Positions 1 to 9,913 of a stretch of 64,000 bases of DNA are shown piece by piece. A program made the position numbers and the translations under genes. Origin of the DNA: Rhizobium sp. P32RR-XVIII. GTDB taxonomy: Bacteria; Pseudomonadota; Alphaproteobacteria; Rhizobiales; Rhizobiaceae. The notes beneath the pieces are model-generated. The model worked only from the letters and a program-made list of their open reading frames with translations, was not told the DNA's origin and ran no database searches. The number at the start of each line of letters is the position of its first letter. Positions within the stretch are counted from its first letter, which is position 1. Location of the stretch: positions 50,915 to 114,914 of the forward strand of contig NZ_JABAIH010000015.1 of assembly GCF_012641395.1 (NCBI RefSeq), in the 5' to 3' direction.

Positions 1-718
1 CTCCGAAACGCGCAACGGTGGTTCGCTGCCAGTCGTCACGCTTCTGCCAGATGAACCATTTGCCGCCCTGGTCGAAATTTTTCAGTGTGTACGCACCAAG
101 CGAGACCGGCGGGTTGAAGTCGTATTTCAGGACGTCATCGACTTTCTCGAATACATGCTTGGGCATCATCCACATGGCATTCCATCGCACGGTAAACAGC
201 GCATGGAAGCGTGAGTTCGGCTTCTTGAGCTTGAAGAGCACTTCCGTAGGGCTCTTCTTCTCTATGGAGGCGACATTGACCTGTATCGGCGCGCTCCACC
301 GCAAGCCATTGGTTCTGAGATGAGTATCGACCGTGTAGACGACATCGTCGGCGGTGAATTCGACTCCATCGCTCCAGAAAACTCCGGGGCGGAGCTTTAC
401 TGTCATCTCTGTGAAATCGCTGTTGTAGGCCGGCTTTTCAGATGCGAGGGAATTGTCCCAGACGCCGTCGATGCCGTGGTCGGCGTCGATATACCAGAAC
501 GTGTCCATCGCATTCTGATGGAGGCCGGTTGTCTGGCCACCGGCATTGATTGCCCAAATGTTGAACCATCCGGCGTTCTTGATTGTCCCCTCGGGATTCT
601 CAAGGATGAGAAGCTCTTCACGGGGGATTTCCGATGTTGGCGCTGCGGTTTGTGCAAAAGACGGCTTGCTCGCAAGAAACGTACCGGCGAGCAGAATGAA
701 TGTTCTCCTCGATAGCAT
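1..718 (-). CDS. ABC transporter substrate-binding protein, family 5 (partial)
   Basis: The 3' part of the gene lies beyond the left edge, so 239 N-terminal codons are visible. The product starts with a signal peptide (MLSRRTFILLAG then SFAQ) and continues with the pattern of peptide/oligosaccharide-binding proteins of SBP family 5: KLRPGVFWSDGVEFTADDVVYT, a segment typical of the family, and further on NPPVSLGAYTLKNFDQGGKWFIWQK. It would bind an oligopeptide or oligosaccharide in the periplasm for a Dpp/Opp-type importer whose other subunits are outside the window. The ATG at 718-716 has a GGAGGG ribosome site just upstream. The ligand cannot be read from the sequence. Confidence 0.85.
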   Translation of the reverse strand, partial: MLSRRTFILLAGTFLASKPSFAQTAAPTSEIPREELLILENPEGTIKNAGWFNIWAINAGGQTTGLHQNAMDTFWYIDADHGIDGVWDNSLASEKPAYNSDFTEMTVKLRPGVFWSDGVEFTADDVVYTVDTHLRTNGLRWSAPIQVNVASIEKKSPTEVLFKLKKPNSRFHALFTVRWNAMWMMPKHVFEKVDDVLKYDFNPPVSLGAYTLKNFDQGGKWFIWQKRDDWQRTTVARFG

Positions 719-1737
719 GCCGTACCCTCCCAATGGCCAGTTGCTCTTTGGCATCTGTATCCAAGTTCATCATTGGCGATGTCGAGATTGCTGTCAACGA
801 AAATATCGGAATATATCCGAAATCATGATACTATTGATCGCTAAGCGAAAGCCCGGCTTTTCCTATCGCTAACGGGATCGTGCTGCATTTCTGAGGAAGG
901 CAAACTGGCCAAACTAGTCGATGAAACCGCGGATAACCGCATGGGAGAGGCACGGAGACGACGCTGTTCGGATGGTTGCTCGCTCGCTGTTCAACACAAT
1001 GGCAAGGGTGGAGGCCGGCGACATTTCGGGCGACCATGCCTTCCGTGTCAGGCGTCGGTTCCGCCTATCTGCCTCGCTATGCTGGAAGCTTCAATGTTCC
1101 CTTGATGGCTGACGGAAAGTCTGTTGCGACGCATGCCTTTTAGGGGACGGAGCCGCGCAGATGTCAGAGCTGCTTTCGCAGGTAAAGGGTCGGCGTTGTC
1201 CTCTGGCTCGATCGCGCGGACATTGCCGGTAAGGCACGGGACCGTTCATATCGCTGCGCTCTTTCCGGGAAAGTGAATTCTTTTCAGGAGGTTGGCGCTC
1301 CAACCATCAACATTCGTGAGCTGCTAACGGCTCAATAACGAGGTCAACGCATCCGACAGGGGCGTCGACGCGACGGGGAGGCTCCGTCCTGTGGGAGGTG
1401 CGATCTGGCGACCCAAACACGGGCCGCCGCGAAGGATCGCTCTGCTTTCCACTCTGTCGACGGAGTGGCCGCAAACGCCGGAGCCGTCGTTCGCACAGTG
1501 GGACTCTCCAGGCAGAAGGCTCCGTCACTGACGCCATTCGGACTGCCTGAGGTGAAAGCAACGCTCCTGAGTTCGCGGTAGGAACTCGCCTCGGCAAACG
1601 ATGCAATAAATCTTCTTGTGGTCACCGCTCAGGCGTTGGTTTACCATATGCGGGCGATTTGGAAGAAGACGGTGATTTGCGCGACGCTGCACTGGTTATG
1701 CCCGCTTTGCGCCAATGGCTTCAACCAACAGCCCGAA
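719..1737. other. Gene-poor gap, no supported gene
   Basis: About 1 kb between two minus-strand genes. Short frames exist on both strands, but none shows a family motif or a convincing ribosome site. The stretch at 780-830 is AT-richer (ATATCGGAATATATCCG, an imperfect palindrome) and could hold the promoter of the solute-binding protein gene. The rest may be decayed coding sequence. Confidence 0.4.
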
Positions 1738-2604
1738 TCAAAGCGCGGTCGTATCGGGCGAAAAGCTCGACATCATATAGGTCGGAACACCAGCGAAATG
1801 CTGCATCAGCTCTGACAGCTCCTGCTCAGAGGCATCAGCCAGAATGCCGGTCCGCACCAGCACGGAGGAAAGCCCCATATCGCTCGCGCCCTTGATATCG
1901 TGTTCGATGCTGTCGCCGATGCAGACGATTTTAGCGGGATCGACACTGGCCCACTGCGCCATCGCGAATTCATAGATCTCGCGATGCGGCTTGCCGATCC
2001 AGTGGACCATCCCCCCGAGATTCTCGTAGATTCGTGCGATCGCCCCGGCGCCAGGCGCAATCTTGCCGCCGGCGAGCTTATGAATATCGGGGTTGGTGCA
2101 GACACAGGGAGCGTTATTGGCCGCTGCGGGCGCCAGTCGTCGACGATAGATCTCGAGTTCGATCCGCTCGGCCTCGCTGCCGGAGATGATGACAAGATCG
2201 GCCTCGTCGGACTGGGCAACGCTGACGAGTCCCAGACGGTCAGCAAGATTCTGGTCACCGCCGCTGGAGATCGTGAAAGCGCGCATTCCGGGGCGGATGT
2301 TAGGGTCTGCTGACAATAAATTGAAGGCGACGTCGCCCGATGTCACGAACCGCTCGAAGAGCTGGCGGTCGAAACCGAGTCGAGCGAAGCGCTCGGCATT
2401 GTAGTCCCCGCTCCGGCCCGAGTTGGACAGTACGATCACATGTTTGCCCGCCTCTTTCAGCCTCCGGAGTGCAGCGACCGCCCCATCATAAGCGTCGTCG
2501 TCGCGCAGGACCCCGAATTGGTCGATCAGGAAATAGTCATAGCGGTCGATCAGCGCTGCTAGAGATATCTCGGGAGCAATGGTCACCGCTGTGTCCTCTG
2601 CCAT
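1738..2604 (-). CDS. HAD-superfamily class IIA hydrolase
   Basis: A 288-residue cytosolic phosphatase-like protein. Motif I is the Asp-rich segment YDYFLIDQFGVLRDD near residue 20 (the second Asp of DxDx is Gln-Phe-Gly here, as in the TIGR01459-type subgroup). A cap-domain region and the late motif VCIGDSIEHDIKGA, which binds Mg, follow. Such proteins dephosphorylate small sugar or polyol phosphates. The chosen ATG at 2604 overlaps the kinase stop by 22 bases, so the gene is probably translationally coupled as the last gene of the aldolase-kinase-phosphatase operon. The longer frame reaching 2697 would overlap the kinase too far. Substrate unknown. Confidence 0.8.
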   Translation of the reverse strand: MAEDTAVTIAPEISLAALIDRYDYFLIDQFGVLRDDDAYDGAVAALRRLKEAGKHVIVLSNSGRSGDYNAERFARLGFDRQLFERFVTSGDVAFNLLSADPNIRPGMRAFTISSGGDQNLADRLGLVSVAQSDEADLVIISGSEAERIELEIYRRRLAPAAANNAPCVCTNPDIHKLAGGKIAPGAGAIARIYENLGGMVHWIGKPHREIYEFAMAQWASVDPAKIVCIGDSIEHDIKGASDMGLSSVLVRTGILADASEQELSELMQHFAGVPTYMMSSFSPDTTAL

Positions 2605-3866
2605 TGGAGGATGAGTGCCGCCGTGCCAACCGCGGCCTCCGTAGAATTCGAAGGCGCGAAGGAGACACCAAGGGCAGTCTGGCGCATCCTGGTCCATGCC
2701 GGGTTTTTCGCACCGCCGCCGACGGTTCGCACTGATGTCAGGCGGGCGGCGCCGAGTTCCGCCAGCCTTTCGTATCCAAGCCGTTCGATCCCGGTAATGC
2801 CCTCGAGCACGGCCTGGAAAAAAACCGCCTCATCCTTGGGGCGCGGCTCCAGTCGAGGAGCGTAATTCGGGTCGCTGACGGGAAAACGTTCGCCAGGCCT
2901 GAGCAGCGGATAGAAATTCAAGCCTGTCGGTCTGGTGATATCGATGCGGGCCGTGAGCGCATCGAGACGCTCGTCTCCGAAGAGCGACCTGATCACGCCA
3001 CCGCCGGTGTTGGAAGCACCGCCAGGCAGCCAGAAATCGAGCACCCGGTGCGAATAGATTCCATATTGGGACGCGTTGATCGGCTGTTTGGAAGCCAGCT
3101 TCAGAACCAACGTGGAGCCGAGCGCCGTCACACCGTCCCCGATCTGCGACGCACCGGTCGCAAGAAAAGATGCGCAGCCATCGGTCGTTCCCGCATGAAA
3201 GCGGCAACTCTCATCGACACCGAGCCCTCGGACGAAACCATCTATCTCCGAAAGTGCTGAGCCGGCACGATGGACGGCCGGAAGCAGGCGCCGATCGAGC
3301 CCGGCCCGTTCTATCCAGTCGGGCCATTTTTCCTCATCAAGGTCATATCCGGTCTTGAGGGCATTGTTTTCATCGCTTGCGCATTCTCGCGCACCGAGCT
3401 TCATCAAAAGCCAGTCAGCCTGATGAACGATCTTTGCGACATACGGCTGGCGGGCGAGGTAAATCGCTCGCGCCAAGGCCGAGCTCGCGCCCCGCGCCGG
3501 GCTGTCGCTCGGAGCATGCCGGGAGATGTCTTCGACGATCGATGCATCCGGAGAGGTGTCGTTGTACATCAGCGGGGCACCGACCGGCTCGCCCTTGTCA
3601 TCGATCGCCAGGACCGTACCGGACGTACCGTCGACGCCGATTGCGCGAACGGCCGCAAGGCTTGTCTTTGTCGCAAGCTCGCGCAATGCCGTCGACGTGC
3701 GCTCCCACCATATCGTGGGTGTGCGACCTTCATCGGCATCCACAAACGGCGCGCTGGCGATCGCCACGACACTTGCATCATCGGCAAGCGCGGCCGCACG
3801 TGCGCCGGACGTGCCGATATCAATACCAACGACGGTTGCGCGTCCTGACGGTTGCCGGCTCGTCAC
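2583..3866 (-). CDS. FGGY-family carbohydrate kinase (D-ribulose/xylulose kinase-like)
   Basis: A 427-residue sugar kinase. The N-terminal phosphate-binding loop reads VVGIDIGTSGARAAAL, a second loop has IGVDGTSGTVLAID, and the C-terminal domain has GGGAKNPAWTRMRQ plus an EAAVGTAALI segment. The FWLPGGASNTGGGV segment resembles the D-ribulose kinase branch of the FGGY family. It transfers phosphate from ATP to a ketose or polyol. The start is a GTG at 3866-3864 that shares GTGA with the aldolase stop, a tight 4-base overlap, so both are co-translated. An upstream frame extension to 3917 exists but lies inside the aldolase gene. The exact sugar is inference only. Confidence 0.82.
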   Translation of the reverse strand: MTSRQPSGRATVVGIDIGTSGARAAALADDASVVAIASAPFVDADEGRTPTIWWERTSTALRELATKTSLAAVRAIGVDGTSGTVLAIDDKGEPVGAPLMYNDTSPDASIVEDISRHAPSDSPARGASSALARAIYLARQPYVAKIVHQADWLLMKLGARECASDENNALKTGYDLDEEKWPDWIERAGLDRRLLPAVHRAGSALSEIDGFVRGLGVDESCRFHAGTTDGCASFLATGASQIGDGVTALGSTLVLKLASKQPINASQYGIYSHRVLDFWLPGGASNTGGGVIRSLFGDERLDALTARIDITRPTGLNFYPLLRPGERFPVSDPNYAPRLEPRPKDEAVFFQAVLEGITGIERLGYERLAELGAARLTSVRTVGGGAKNPAWTRMRQTALGVSFAPSNSTEAAVGTAALILQWQRTQR

Positions 3867-4936
3867 GACTGTGCTGCTCCGCGATCGAGCGCCTGGCGAT
3901 ATTGCTCCGCTTCCCAATTGGTCAGTTCATATTCATCCGCCTCGGTCAGATAGACGACCTCCGCGTTATCGGGAATGCGCGCGACGACCTCCGCCAGGCA
4001 TCGGGCCATGACCTGGCCGCCGGCTGTCAGCTCATTCGACAACAGCACACCGCAGCCGGGAACGATGATCATTTTCGGCGCGGTTTCACCCGCATTGGCA
4101 AAGCTTTCGATGTAGGCCGGCAGGGACTGATCTGCTTCGAGAAGGCCAATTTTCGTGCCGAGGAAGATCACGTGGTCGGGATACATCGAACCACTGATCG
4201 CCAGCCGGATATTTTCCGGCGAGAGCGCTAATTGGTGGCTCGCCAGATCCGCGGCCGGCGAGTAGCCACTCTCCTGGCTCAGCCTCTGTAAGACCCCGAG
4301 AGACGCATCAGGAACTTGTCTCGCGGACATGGTCAATGCTGAAGTGACCCGCTCGATCCGATCAGCAACTTCTTCGACGGTCTCGCCAGTGACGATGATC
4401 CCGTGATTATAGAGGACCATGACGTCGGGGCTCGTCGCGGCCGCAAGGTCGACCTCTCTGGCAAGCGGCGTCCCGGGGCGCCGGTAAGGAACCGTTGCCC
4501 ATATCATGCCGGTCTCATCGAGCTTTTGCTTCAGAAGCTCATCGCGTTGTTCCAGCACCGAAAGTGCGATTGTGTTGACGCAGTGATAGTGAGCCACGAC
4601 CGCGTTCGGCAGGGCCGCATGAAAGCTTGTTTCAATCGATGGCCGTAAGCCGCTGGTATTGAGTGTCTTGATGACAAACTCCAGCCCCTTCTCGGCGCGC
4701 GGATCGTTGTTGCGCAAAGCTGTGACTAAGTCGGCAACGTGGACTGGGACCATGATATCCTGCTCTGTCGCGTGAGCCAGCCACTTTCCCGACGCCTTCA
4801 CCCACATTTCAGTGCCGCCCTTGAGCGAGGTGTTCCCACCTGCACCCTGGGTTTTCAGGATATCCCGCCCGAGCATCGCAGACAGCTCCAGGAAACGTTC
4901 GAAGTCCACACCTAGCCTTGTTGGTCCGTTAGTCAT
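3863..4936 (-). CDS. Class II aldolase/adducin-domain protein
   Basis: A 357-residue metal-dependent aldolase of the RhaD/FucA/AraD fold. Visible markers are GAGGNTSLKGGTEMWVKASG (phosphate-binding region, residues about 30-50), the Zn ligand pair AHYHCVNT, and VLYNHGIIVTGET with the third His. A C-terminal extension of roughly 120 residues resembles that of rhamnulose-1-phosphate aldolase fusions without their dehydrogenase part. It would cleave a ketose phosphate to a triose and an aldehyde. It is first in a minus-strand operon with a kinase and a HAD phosphatase, and divergent from the DeoR regulator. Confidence 0.8.
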   Translation of the reverse strand: MTNGPTRLGVDFERFLELSAMLGRDILKTQGAGGNTSLKGGTEMWVKASGKWLAHATEQDIMVPVHVADLVTALRNNDPRAEKGLEFVIKTLNTSGLRPSIETSFHAALPNAVVAHYHCVNTIALSVLEQRDELLKQKLDETGMIWATVPYRRPGTPLAREVDLAAATSPDVMVLYNHGIIVTGETVEEVADRIERVTSALTMSARQVPDASLGVLQRLSQESGYSPAADLASHQLALSPENIRLAISGSMYPDHVIFLGTKIGLLEADQSLPAYIESFANAGETAPKMIIVPGCGVLLSNELTAGGQVMARCLAEVVARIPDNAEVVYLTEADEYELTNWEAEQYRQALDRGAAQS

Positions 4937-5104
4937 TGTTGGCCCTCCAATGCCCTGAGCCCATTCCAGCCATGAGCAAACTTTTTCGCAACCGTAGTTT
5001 CGAGATCAAAGAACGTCAATAATGAAGTTACTCCGTCATATTACCTTGCAGGTCGGCTGGCTTTGTGATTATTTTTGATCATCGGCGGGGAGCGGCCGAG
5101 GAGG
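4937..5104. promoter_or_regulatory. Divergent promoter region, aldolase operon / DeoR operon
   Basis: 168 bases between two divergent start codons. It is AT-richer around 5015-5075, as expected for two back-to-back promoters, and is the likely target of the DeoR-type repressor encoded next door. No operator could be fixed by eye. Confidence 0.5.
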
Positions 5105-5884
5105 ATGACGACTTTGAATGACGCCGAGCGGCACAAGATGATCACCGAACTGTTGCGGGAAACGCCTTTTGCATCAGTGCGCGATCTTCAGGATCGTCTA
5201 GGCGTATCACCGGCGACGATCCGGCGCGATATCGACAAGCTTCACGACTTAGGTAAAGCCAAGAAGGTCTACGGCGGTGTTTCGGCGTTTGAGCTTGGGG
5301 GGCGGTCGCCCGCAAGGCCTTATGACGAAAATCGCGACATCGCCGTTGAAGCCAAGCGCGCTATAGCGAGCCGCGCTGCATCGCTGCTCCGAGACGGTGA
5401 CTCGATCATCGTTCACGCAGGCTCTACTTGCTTTCAGCTCGGCGTCCTGTTGGCGAAACGAAACCTGCGCATTTTCACGAACTCGATGCCTCTTGCAGCT
5501 TATCTCGGTGAGCATGGCAGCTGTCACCTGACTGTTGCTGGTGGCGAGCTTTATCGCGAGCCCGGCATCATCCATGATCCTTCGGCGGGAGCGCCCGACT
5601 ACTTTGCTTCACGGTTTTTTGTAGGCACGCAGGGCATCGGGAGCGCCGGGCTTCTTGAATCGCACCCGCTTCTGGTGAAGGCCGTTGGGGAACTCAGCAG
5701 TTGCGCTGATGAGGTCGTCTTACTTGCCGACAGCCGGAAGTTCTCCATACGGCCCCGCAATCTTGTTCTGCCTCTGTCGCGCGTCGGAACTGTTGTCACG
5801 GATGATGGCCTTTCTGACGCCGACGCCAAGATGCTCGAAAGCGCTGGAATATCGATCCTCATTGCAATTGTGGGAGGCCCGTGA
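5105..5884 (+). CDS. DeoR/GlpR-family transcriptional regulator
   Basis: About 259 residues. The N-terminal DeoR helix-turn-helix is clear (FASVRDLQDRLGVSPATIRRDIDKL, with the RRDI recognition helix), and the C-terminal DeoRC sugar-phosphate sensor domain has ADSRKFSI near the end. Members usually repress a sugar operon and are released by a phosphorylated intermediate. The ATG at 5105 lies directly after GAGGAGG. The TTG at 5075 that extends the frame is less likely. The stop codon overlaps the next kinase start (TGATG), so regulator, kinase and transporter form one transcript. Confidence 0.87.
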   Translation: MTTLNDAERHKMITELLRETPFASVRDLQDRLGVSPATIRRDIDKLHDLGKAKKVYGGVSAFELGGRSPARPYDENRDIAVEAKRAIASRAASLLRDGDSIIVHAGSTCFQLGVLLAKRNLRIFTNSMPLAAYLGEHGSCHLTVAGGELYREPGIIHDPSAGAPDYFASRFFVGTQGIGSAGLLESHPLLVKAVGELSSCADEVVLLADSRKFSIRPRNLVLPLSRVGTVVTDDGLSDADAKMLESAGISILIAIVGGP

Positions 5885-7293
5885 TGAAAGCACATCATCC
5901 AATCGCGGTGTTTGACCTCGGCAAAACCAACTCGAAGCTCTTCGTGATTGATGGAGACGGCAATGTCGTTGCCGAACGGCGCACGAAGCCGGTCTGGCGG
6001 GAGCATGCAGGTCTCCGCGTCCTCGACGATGACGCACTCTTTGCATGGATGACGCGCGAGCTTGAGCAGGCAGTCGAGGCACATGGCGTGCGGCATGTTA
6101 CGTTCTCCGGGCATGGATGCACCTTTGCACTGATCGGCAATAATACGCTTTTCCATCCGATCCTCGACTACGAGCAGGAGCCCCCACAAGCGGTGGCCGC
6201 GCGGATTGATGCCTTGATCCCGAGCTTTTCGGAAACCTTTTCCCCTCGCCTGCCGCTCGGCTTCAACTATGGCCGGCATGTGCTCTGGCTCGCGGACCGC
6301 GATCCGAGGACACTTGAAGCAACCGATGCGATTCTCGCCTATCCCCAATTCTGGTCATGGAAATTCTCCGGGAAGGCCGTTTCCGAAGTCTCCTACCTCG
6401 GCTGCCATTCCCATCTGTGGGCTCCGATTGCCGATGATTTCAGCAGTCTGGTCGACGGCCAGGGTTGGCGTTCGAAGATGCCCGAATTCGCAGCCGCCGG
6501 TGCGTTGCTGGGTACTCACCGGGTCGCGCTCGGCAACGGCGATGCTGTCGATGTTTCCGTGCATAACGGCGTACACGACAGCAACTCGGCGCTCTTCTAC
6601 TATCGGTCCCTTGGCTTTGATGATTTCACGCTGATTTCGACTGGCACCTGGGTCATCATCTTCAATCAGGCCTGCCCTCTCGATGCGCTCGACCGAGACC
6701 GCGACATGCTCGCCAATGTCACCGTCGACCATGCGCCGGCCGCGACCATCCGCTTCATGGGCGGGCGTGAATATGATGTAGCAAGCGATGGCTGGACCAA
6801 GTCGATTTCGGTTGCGGCCATCGAAGCTGTCATCACCAAAGGCAGCTTTGCCCTGCCCTCCTTCGCCGCGGCTGGACCTTTCCCGGATGCAGAAGGTCGT
6901 TTTGCCGGCCCCTCCGTATCCGGCGAGGAACGTGCTGCCGTCGCGTTACTCTATGTCACGCTGATGACCGATCTTTCGCTTGATCTCATCCGCTCTGAAA
7001 ACGAGATCGTCATTGACGGAGGTCTGGTCAAGACCGACCAATACGCGCCAATGCTGGCTGCATTACGAAACCAGACGGTCTTCACCAGTGCCAATCCCGA
7101 AGGCAGCGCCTTCGGAGCGGCAGCACTCGTGTTCCGCCAGGCGGGGTTGCGGCCTTTCAAAAATGTATCCGAAAAAATCCGCCCAGCCGAGATCAAGGGT
7201 CTCGAAGACTACCGTCGCGAATGGCGACGTCGTGTCGAGGAGATCCATTCGCGCTCGCCGAACACGATCCTGGTGAAGGAGATGAGGGAATGA
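5884..7293 (+). CDS. FGGY-family carbohydrate kinase (rhamnulokinase/fuculokinase-like)
   Basis: A 469-residue kinase, different from the one at 2.6-3.9 kb. The ATP/phosphate loop is AVFDLGKTNSKLFVID, and a substrate-side segment is VTFSGHGCTFALIG. ISTGTWVIIFNQ and DGGLVKTDQYAPMLA form the C-terminal nucleotide fold, and the Asp-Gly-Gly general-base region is visible. The DxGKTN opening is characteristic of the L-rhamnulose/L-fuculose branch. The ATG overlaps the DeoR stop by one base, and the last codons overlap the ABC ATPase start (ATGA), so translation is coupled on both sides. Which of the two kinases acts on the imported sugar is not decidable here. Confidence 0.82.
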   Translation: MKAHHPIAVFDLGKTNSKLFVIDGDGNVVAERRTKPVWREHAGLRVLDDDALFAWMTRELEQAVEAHGVRHVTFSGHGCTFALIGNNTLFHPILDYEQEPPQAVAARIDALIPSFSETFSPRLPLGFNYGRHVLWLADRDPRTLEATDAILAYPQFWSWKFSGKAVSEVSYLGCHSHLWAPIADDFSSLVDGQGWRSKMPEFAAAGALLGTHRVALGNGDAVDVSVHNGVHDSNSALFYYRSLGFDDFTLISTGTWVIIFNQACPLDALDRDRDMLANVTVDHAPAATIRFMGGREYDVASDGWTKSISVAAIEAVITKGSFALPSFAAAGPFPDAEGRFAGPSVSGEERAAVALLYVTLMTDLSLDLIRSENEIVIDGGLVKTDQYAPMLAALRNQTVFTSANPEGSAFGAAALVFRQAGLRPFKNVSEKIRPAEIKGLEDYRREWRRRVEEIHSRSPNTILVKEMRE

Positions 7294-8840
7294 GTACAGT
7301 TGCCGCACCCGATCGAAGTGACGCTCCCGTCCTCGAAATGCTGAACATCAGCAAGACCTTCGGCAACAGCCGCGCGCTGACCAATGTGTCGCTGACGGCC
7401 TATCCCGGCGAGGTTCACGCCCTGATGGGCGAGAATGGCGCAGGAAAGTCGACCTTGATGAAGGTGCTGTCGGGCGCCTATGTCGCCGATCCCGGCGGCA
7501 GCATCCTTGTCAGCGGCCGGCCTGCAGTTTCGGGCGATCCAATCAAGGCGAAGGCTAATGGCATCGCCGTCATTTATCAGGAATTGTCGCTCGCGCCGAA
7601 CTTGACGGTTGCCCAGAACATGTTCCTGGGGGCTGAGCCTTCGCGCATGGGCTTGGTCGATCGCGTGGATATCAGAAAACGTGCCGAGCCGATCCTCAAG
7701 CGGCTCGGCATCAGCTTTTCGCCGAACCAGCTGGTCTCGACGCTGTCGCTCGGCGAGCGCCAGATGGTCGAAATTGCCCGGGCGCTGACGACGGACGCGC
7801 GCATCATCGTCATGGACGAGCCGACGACATCACTCACGAGCCGCGAGACCGAGAAGCTCTTCGAGGTTATCGCGAGCCTTAAGGCGCATGGGATCGCCAT
7901 CATCTATATCAGCCACCGCATGGAAGAGATCTATGCGCTCGCCGATCGCGTCAGCGTGCTGCGCGACAGCGCCTATGTCGGAACGCTGGAGCGCAGCGAG
8001 CTTTCTGCCGCGCGTCTCGTTTCGATGATGGTCGGGCGCGATCTTTCCTCTTTTTACAAGAAGGAGCATCGCGCCGCCAGGCATGATCGCAAGGTCGTGC
8101 TATCAGTCAAGAACATCGGCGACGGCCGCCGCGTGCATGACTGCTCCGTCGATGCCTGCGCCGGCGAGGTACTCGGCATTGCAGGCCTGGTCGGTTCGGG
8201 ACGCACCGAACTTGCCCGACTGATCTACGGCGCGGACCCTAAGACGTCGGGAAGCGTCCTGCTTGATGGCCGCGAGCTTTCGCTGAACGGACCGCGAAGC
8301 GCCCTAGACGCAGGCATTGCCTATCTGACAGAGGACCGGAAGGGGCTTGGCCTCTTCCTCGACATGTCAATCAACGAGAACATCAATATCGGCGTGATTT
8401 CGGAAGATGCGCGTTCGGGCGGCTTTCTGGACTTCGGCAAGGCCAAGAAGCGGGCGGACAGCGCCGTTTCATCGCTTTCTATCCGCACGAAAAGCACGTC
8501 GATCAATGTCGGAGCCCTATCTGGCGGCAACCAGCAGAAGGTACTGCTTGCCCGTCTGCTCGAGACCAAGCCGCGGGTGATCATCCTCGACGAGCCGACG
8601 CGCGGTGTCGACGTGGGCGCGAAGTCGGAAATCTATCGCATCATCGACGAGCTTGCCCAGAGCGGCATCGCCATCGTCGTCATCTCCAGCGACCTACCCG
8701 AAATCATCGGCATCGCCGACCGCGTGCTGGTCATGCGCGAGGGCCGTATCGCGGGCGAGATCGTCGGATCCGAAGATCAACCGATCGGGCAGGAAGCCAT
8801 CATGGCCCTGTCCACCGGCCCCGCCAAGCGAGACGCATAG
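7290..8840 (+). CDS. Sugar ABC transporter ATP-binding protein (RbsA-type, duplicated)
   Basis: A 516-residue ATPase with two ABC modules, as in ribose/xylose-type CUT2 importers. The first module has Walker A GENGAGKS at residues 47-54, the signature STLSLGERQMVEIARAL and Walker B IIVMDEPT. The second has the reduced P-loop GLVGSGRTEL, the signature LSGGNQQKVLLARLL and IILDEPTRGVDVG. It drives sugar import from the cytoplasmic face. The start is taken at the ATGA overlap with the kinase. The longer frame beginning at 7221 lies inside the kinase gene. Confidence 0.93.
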   Translation: MSTVAAPDRSDAPVLEMLNISKTFGNSRALTNVSLTAYPGEVHALMGENGAGKSTLMKVLSGAYVADPGGSILVSGRPAVSGDPIKAKANGIAVIYQELSLAPNLTVAQNMFLGAEPSRMGLVDRVDIRKRAEPILKRLGISFSPNQLVSTLSLGERQMVEIARALTTDARIIVMDEPTTSLTSRETEKLFEVIASLKAHGIAIIYISHRMEEIYALADRVSVLRDSAYVGTLERSELSAARLVSMMVGRDLSSFYKKEHRAARHDRKVVLSVKNIGDGRRVHDCSVDACAGEVLGIAGLVGSGRTELARLIYGADPKTSGSVLLDGRELSLNGPRSALDAGIAYLTEDRKGLGLFLDMSINENINIGVISEDARSGGFLDFGKAKKRADSAVSSLSIRTKSTSINVGALSGGNQQKVLLARLLETKPRVIILDEPTRGVDVGAKSEIYRIIDELAQSGIAIVVISSDLPEIIGIADRVLVMREGRIAGEIVGSEDQPIGQEAIMALSTGPAKRDA

Positions 8841-8865
8841 AGCGCGACAAAAGAGAGAACCCGAA

Positions 8866-9849
8866 ATGAGCGCAACGCAAAGCGAACAGACAGCAACGGA
8901 CAAGATGAAGCTGCGGTCGACACTAACTGCCCTCGGCATGCTTCCCGTCCTCATTATTTTGGCGATCGGCTTTCATCTTCTCAGCGGCCGCTTCCTGAGC
9001 GTCAACAACCTGTCGATCGTCATGCAGCAGGCATCGATCAACACGGTGCTCGCGGCCGGCATGACCTTCGTCATCCTGACCGGCGGCATCGATCTCTCCG
9101 TGGGCTCGATCCTTGCGGCATCCGCAATGGTCGGCGTCATCGTCTCGCTCTGGCCCGATATCGGCATGTTGGGCATCCCGGCCGCCATTGCCGTCGGTCT
9201 CGCCTGCGGCGTCGTCAACGGCTCGATCATCGCCTTTCTGAAGCTGCCGCCCTTCATCGTGACGCTCGGTTCGCTGACGGCCATGCGCGGCATCGCCCGA
9301 CTGCTCGGCAATGATACGACCGTCTTCAACCCGGATCTGCCCTTCGACTTCATCGGCAACGGCAATTTCCTCGGTGTCCCGTGGCTTGCGATCATCGCGC
9401 TGCTAACGATCCTGATCTCCTGGGTTATCCTCAAGCGCAGCGTGCTCGGCACGTGGATCTATGCCGTCGGCGGCAATGTGGAAGCCGCGCGCCTGACGGG
9501 CATCAAGGTGCCGCTGGTCCTCCTCTTCGTTTATTCGATGTCCGGCCTTCTTTCCGGGCTCGGCGGGGTCATGTCGGCGGCGCGTCTCTACGCAGCCAAC
9601 GGCCTGCAGCTTGGCCAGGCTTATGAGCTGGATGCGATCGCTGCCGTCATTCTCGGCGGCACCAGCTTCGTCGGCGGCGTCGGCTCGATCTGGGGAACGC
9701 TGATCGGAGCTCTCATCATCGCCGTTCTGTCGAACGGCCTCATCCTCGTCGGTGTCTCGGACATCTGGCAGTACATCATCAAGGGGCTTGTCATCATCGT
9801 TGCCGTGGCGCTCGACCGCTACCGGCTGAAAGGGCTTAGCCGCACCTGA
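8866..9849 (+). CDS. Sugar ABC transporter permease (RbsC-type)
   Basis: A 327-residue inner-membrane permease of the BPD_transp_2 family with about eight to ten hydrophobic segments. The segment TFVILTGGIDLSVGSILAASAM near residues 60-85 is the hallmark of ribose-type permeases, and AIAAVILGGTSFVGGVGSIWGTLIGALII is the second conserved block. It pairs with the ATPase 25 bases upstream and the binding protein downstream. The chosen ATG follows a GAGAGAACCC spacer. The much longer upstream frame is a shadow of the ATPase gene. Confidence 0.92.
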   Translation: MSATQSEQTATDKMKLRSTLTALGMLPVLIILAIGFHLLSGRFLSVNNLSIVMQQASINTVLAAGMTFVILTGGIDLSVGSILAASAMVGVIVSLWPDIGMLGIPAAIAVGLACGVVNGSIIAFLKLPPFIVTLGSLTAMRGIARLLGNDTTVFNPDLPFDFIGNGNFLGVPWLAIIALLTILISWVILKRSVLGTWIYAVGGNVEAARLTGIKVPLVLLFVYSMSGLLSGLGGVMSAARLYAANGLQLGQAYELDAIAAVILGGTSFVGGVGSIWGTLIGALIIAVLSNGLILVGVSDIWQYIIKGLVIIVAVALDRYRLKGLSRT

Positions 9850-9913
9850 TGTGCGGCTCGAGGGACCGGGGTTACCGGATAACAGGGCGCAGGAAGCGCC
9901 ATAAGGAGGAAAT

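Noticed and set aside
921..1112. 63-codon frame with MVARSLFNTMARVEAGDISG
   Set aside because: Slightly protein-like but no start signal and no family; left as part of the gap.
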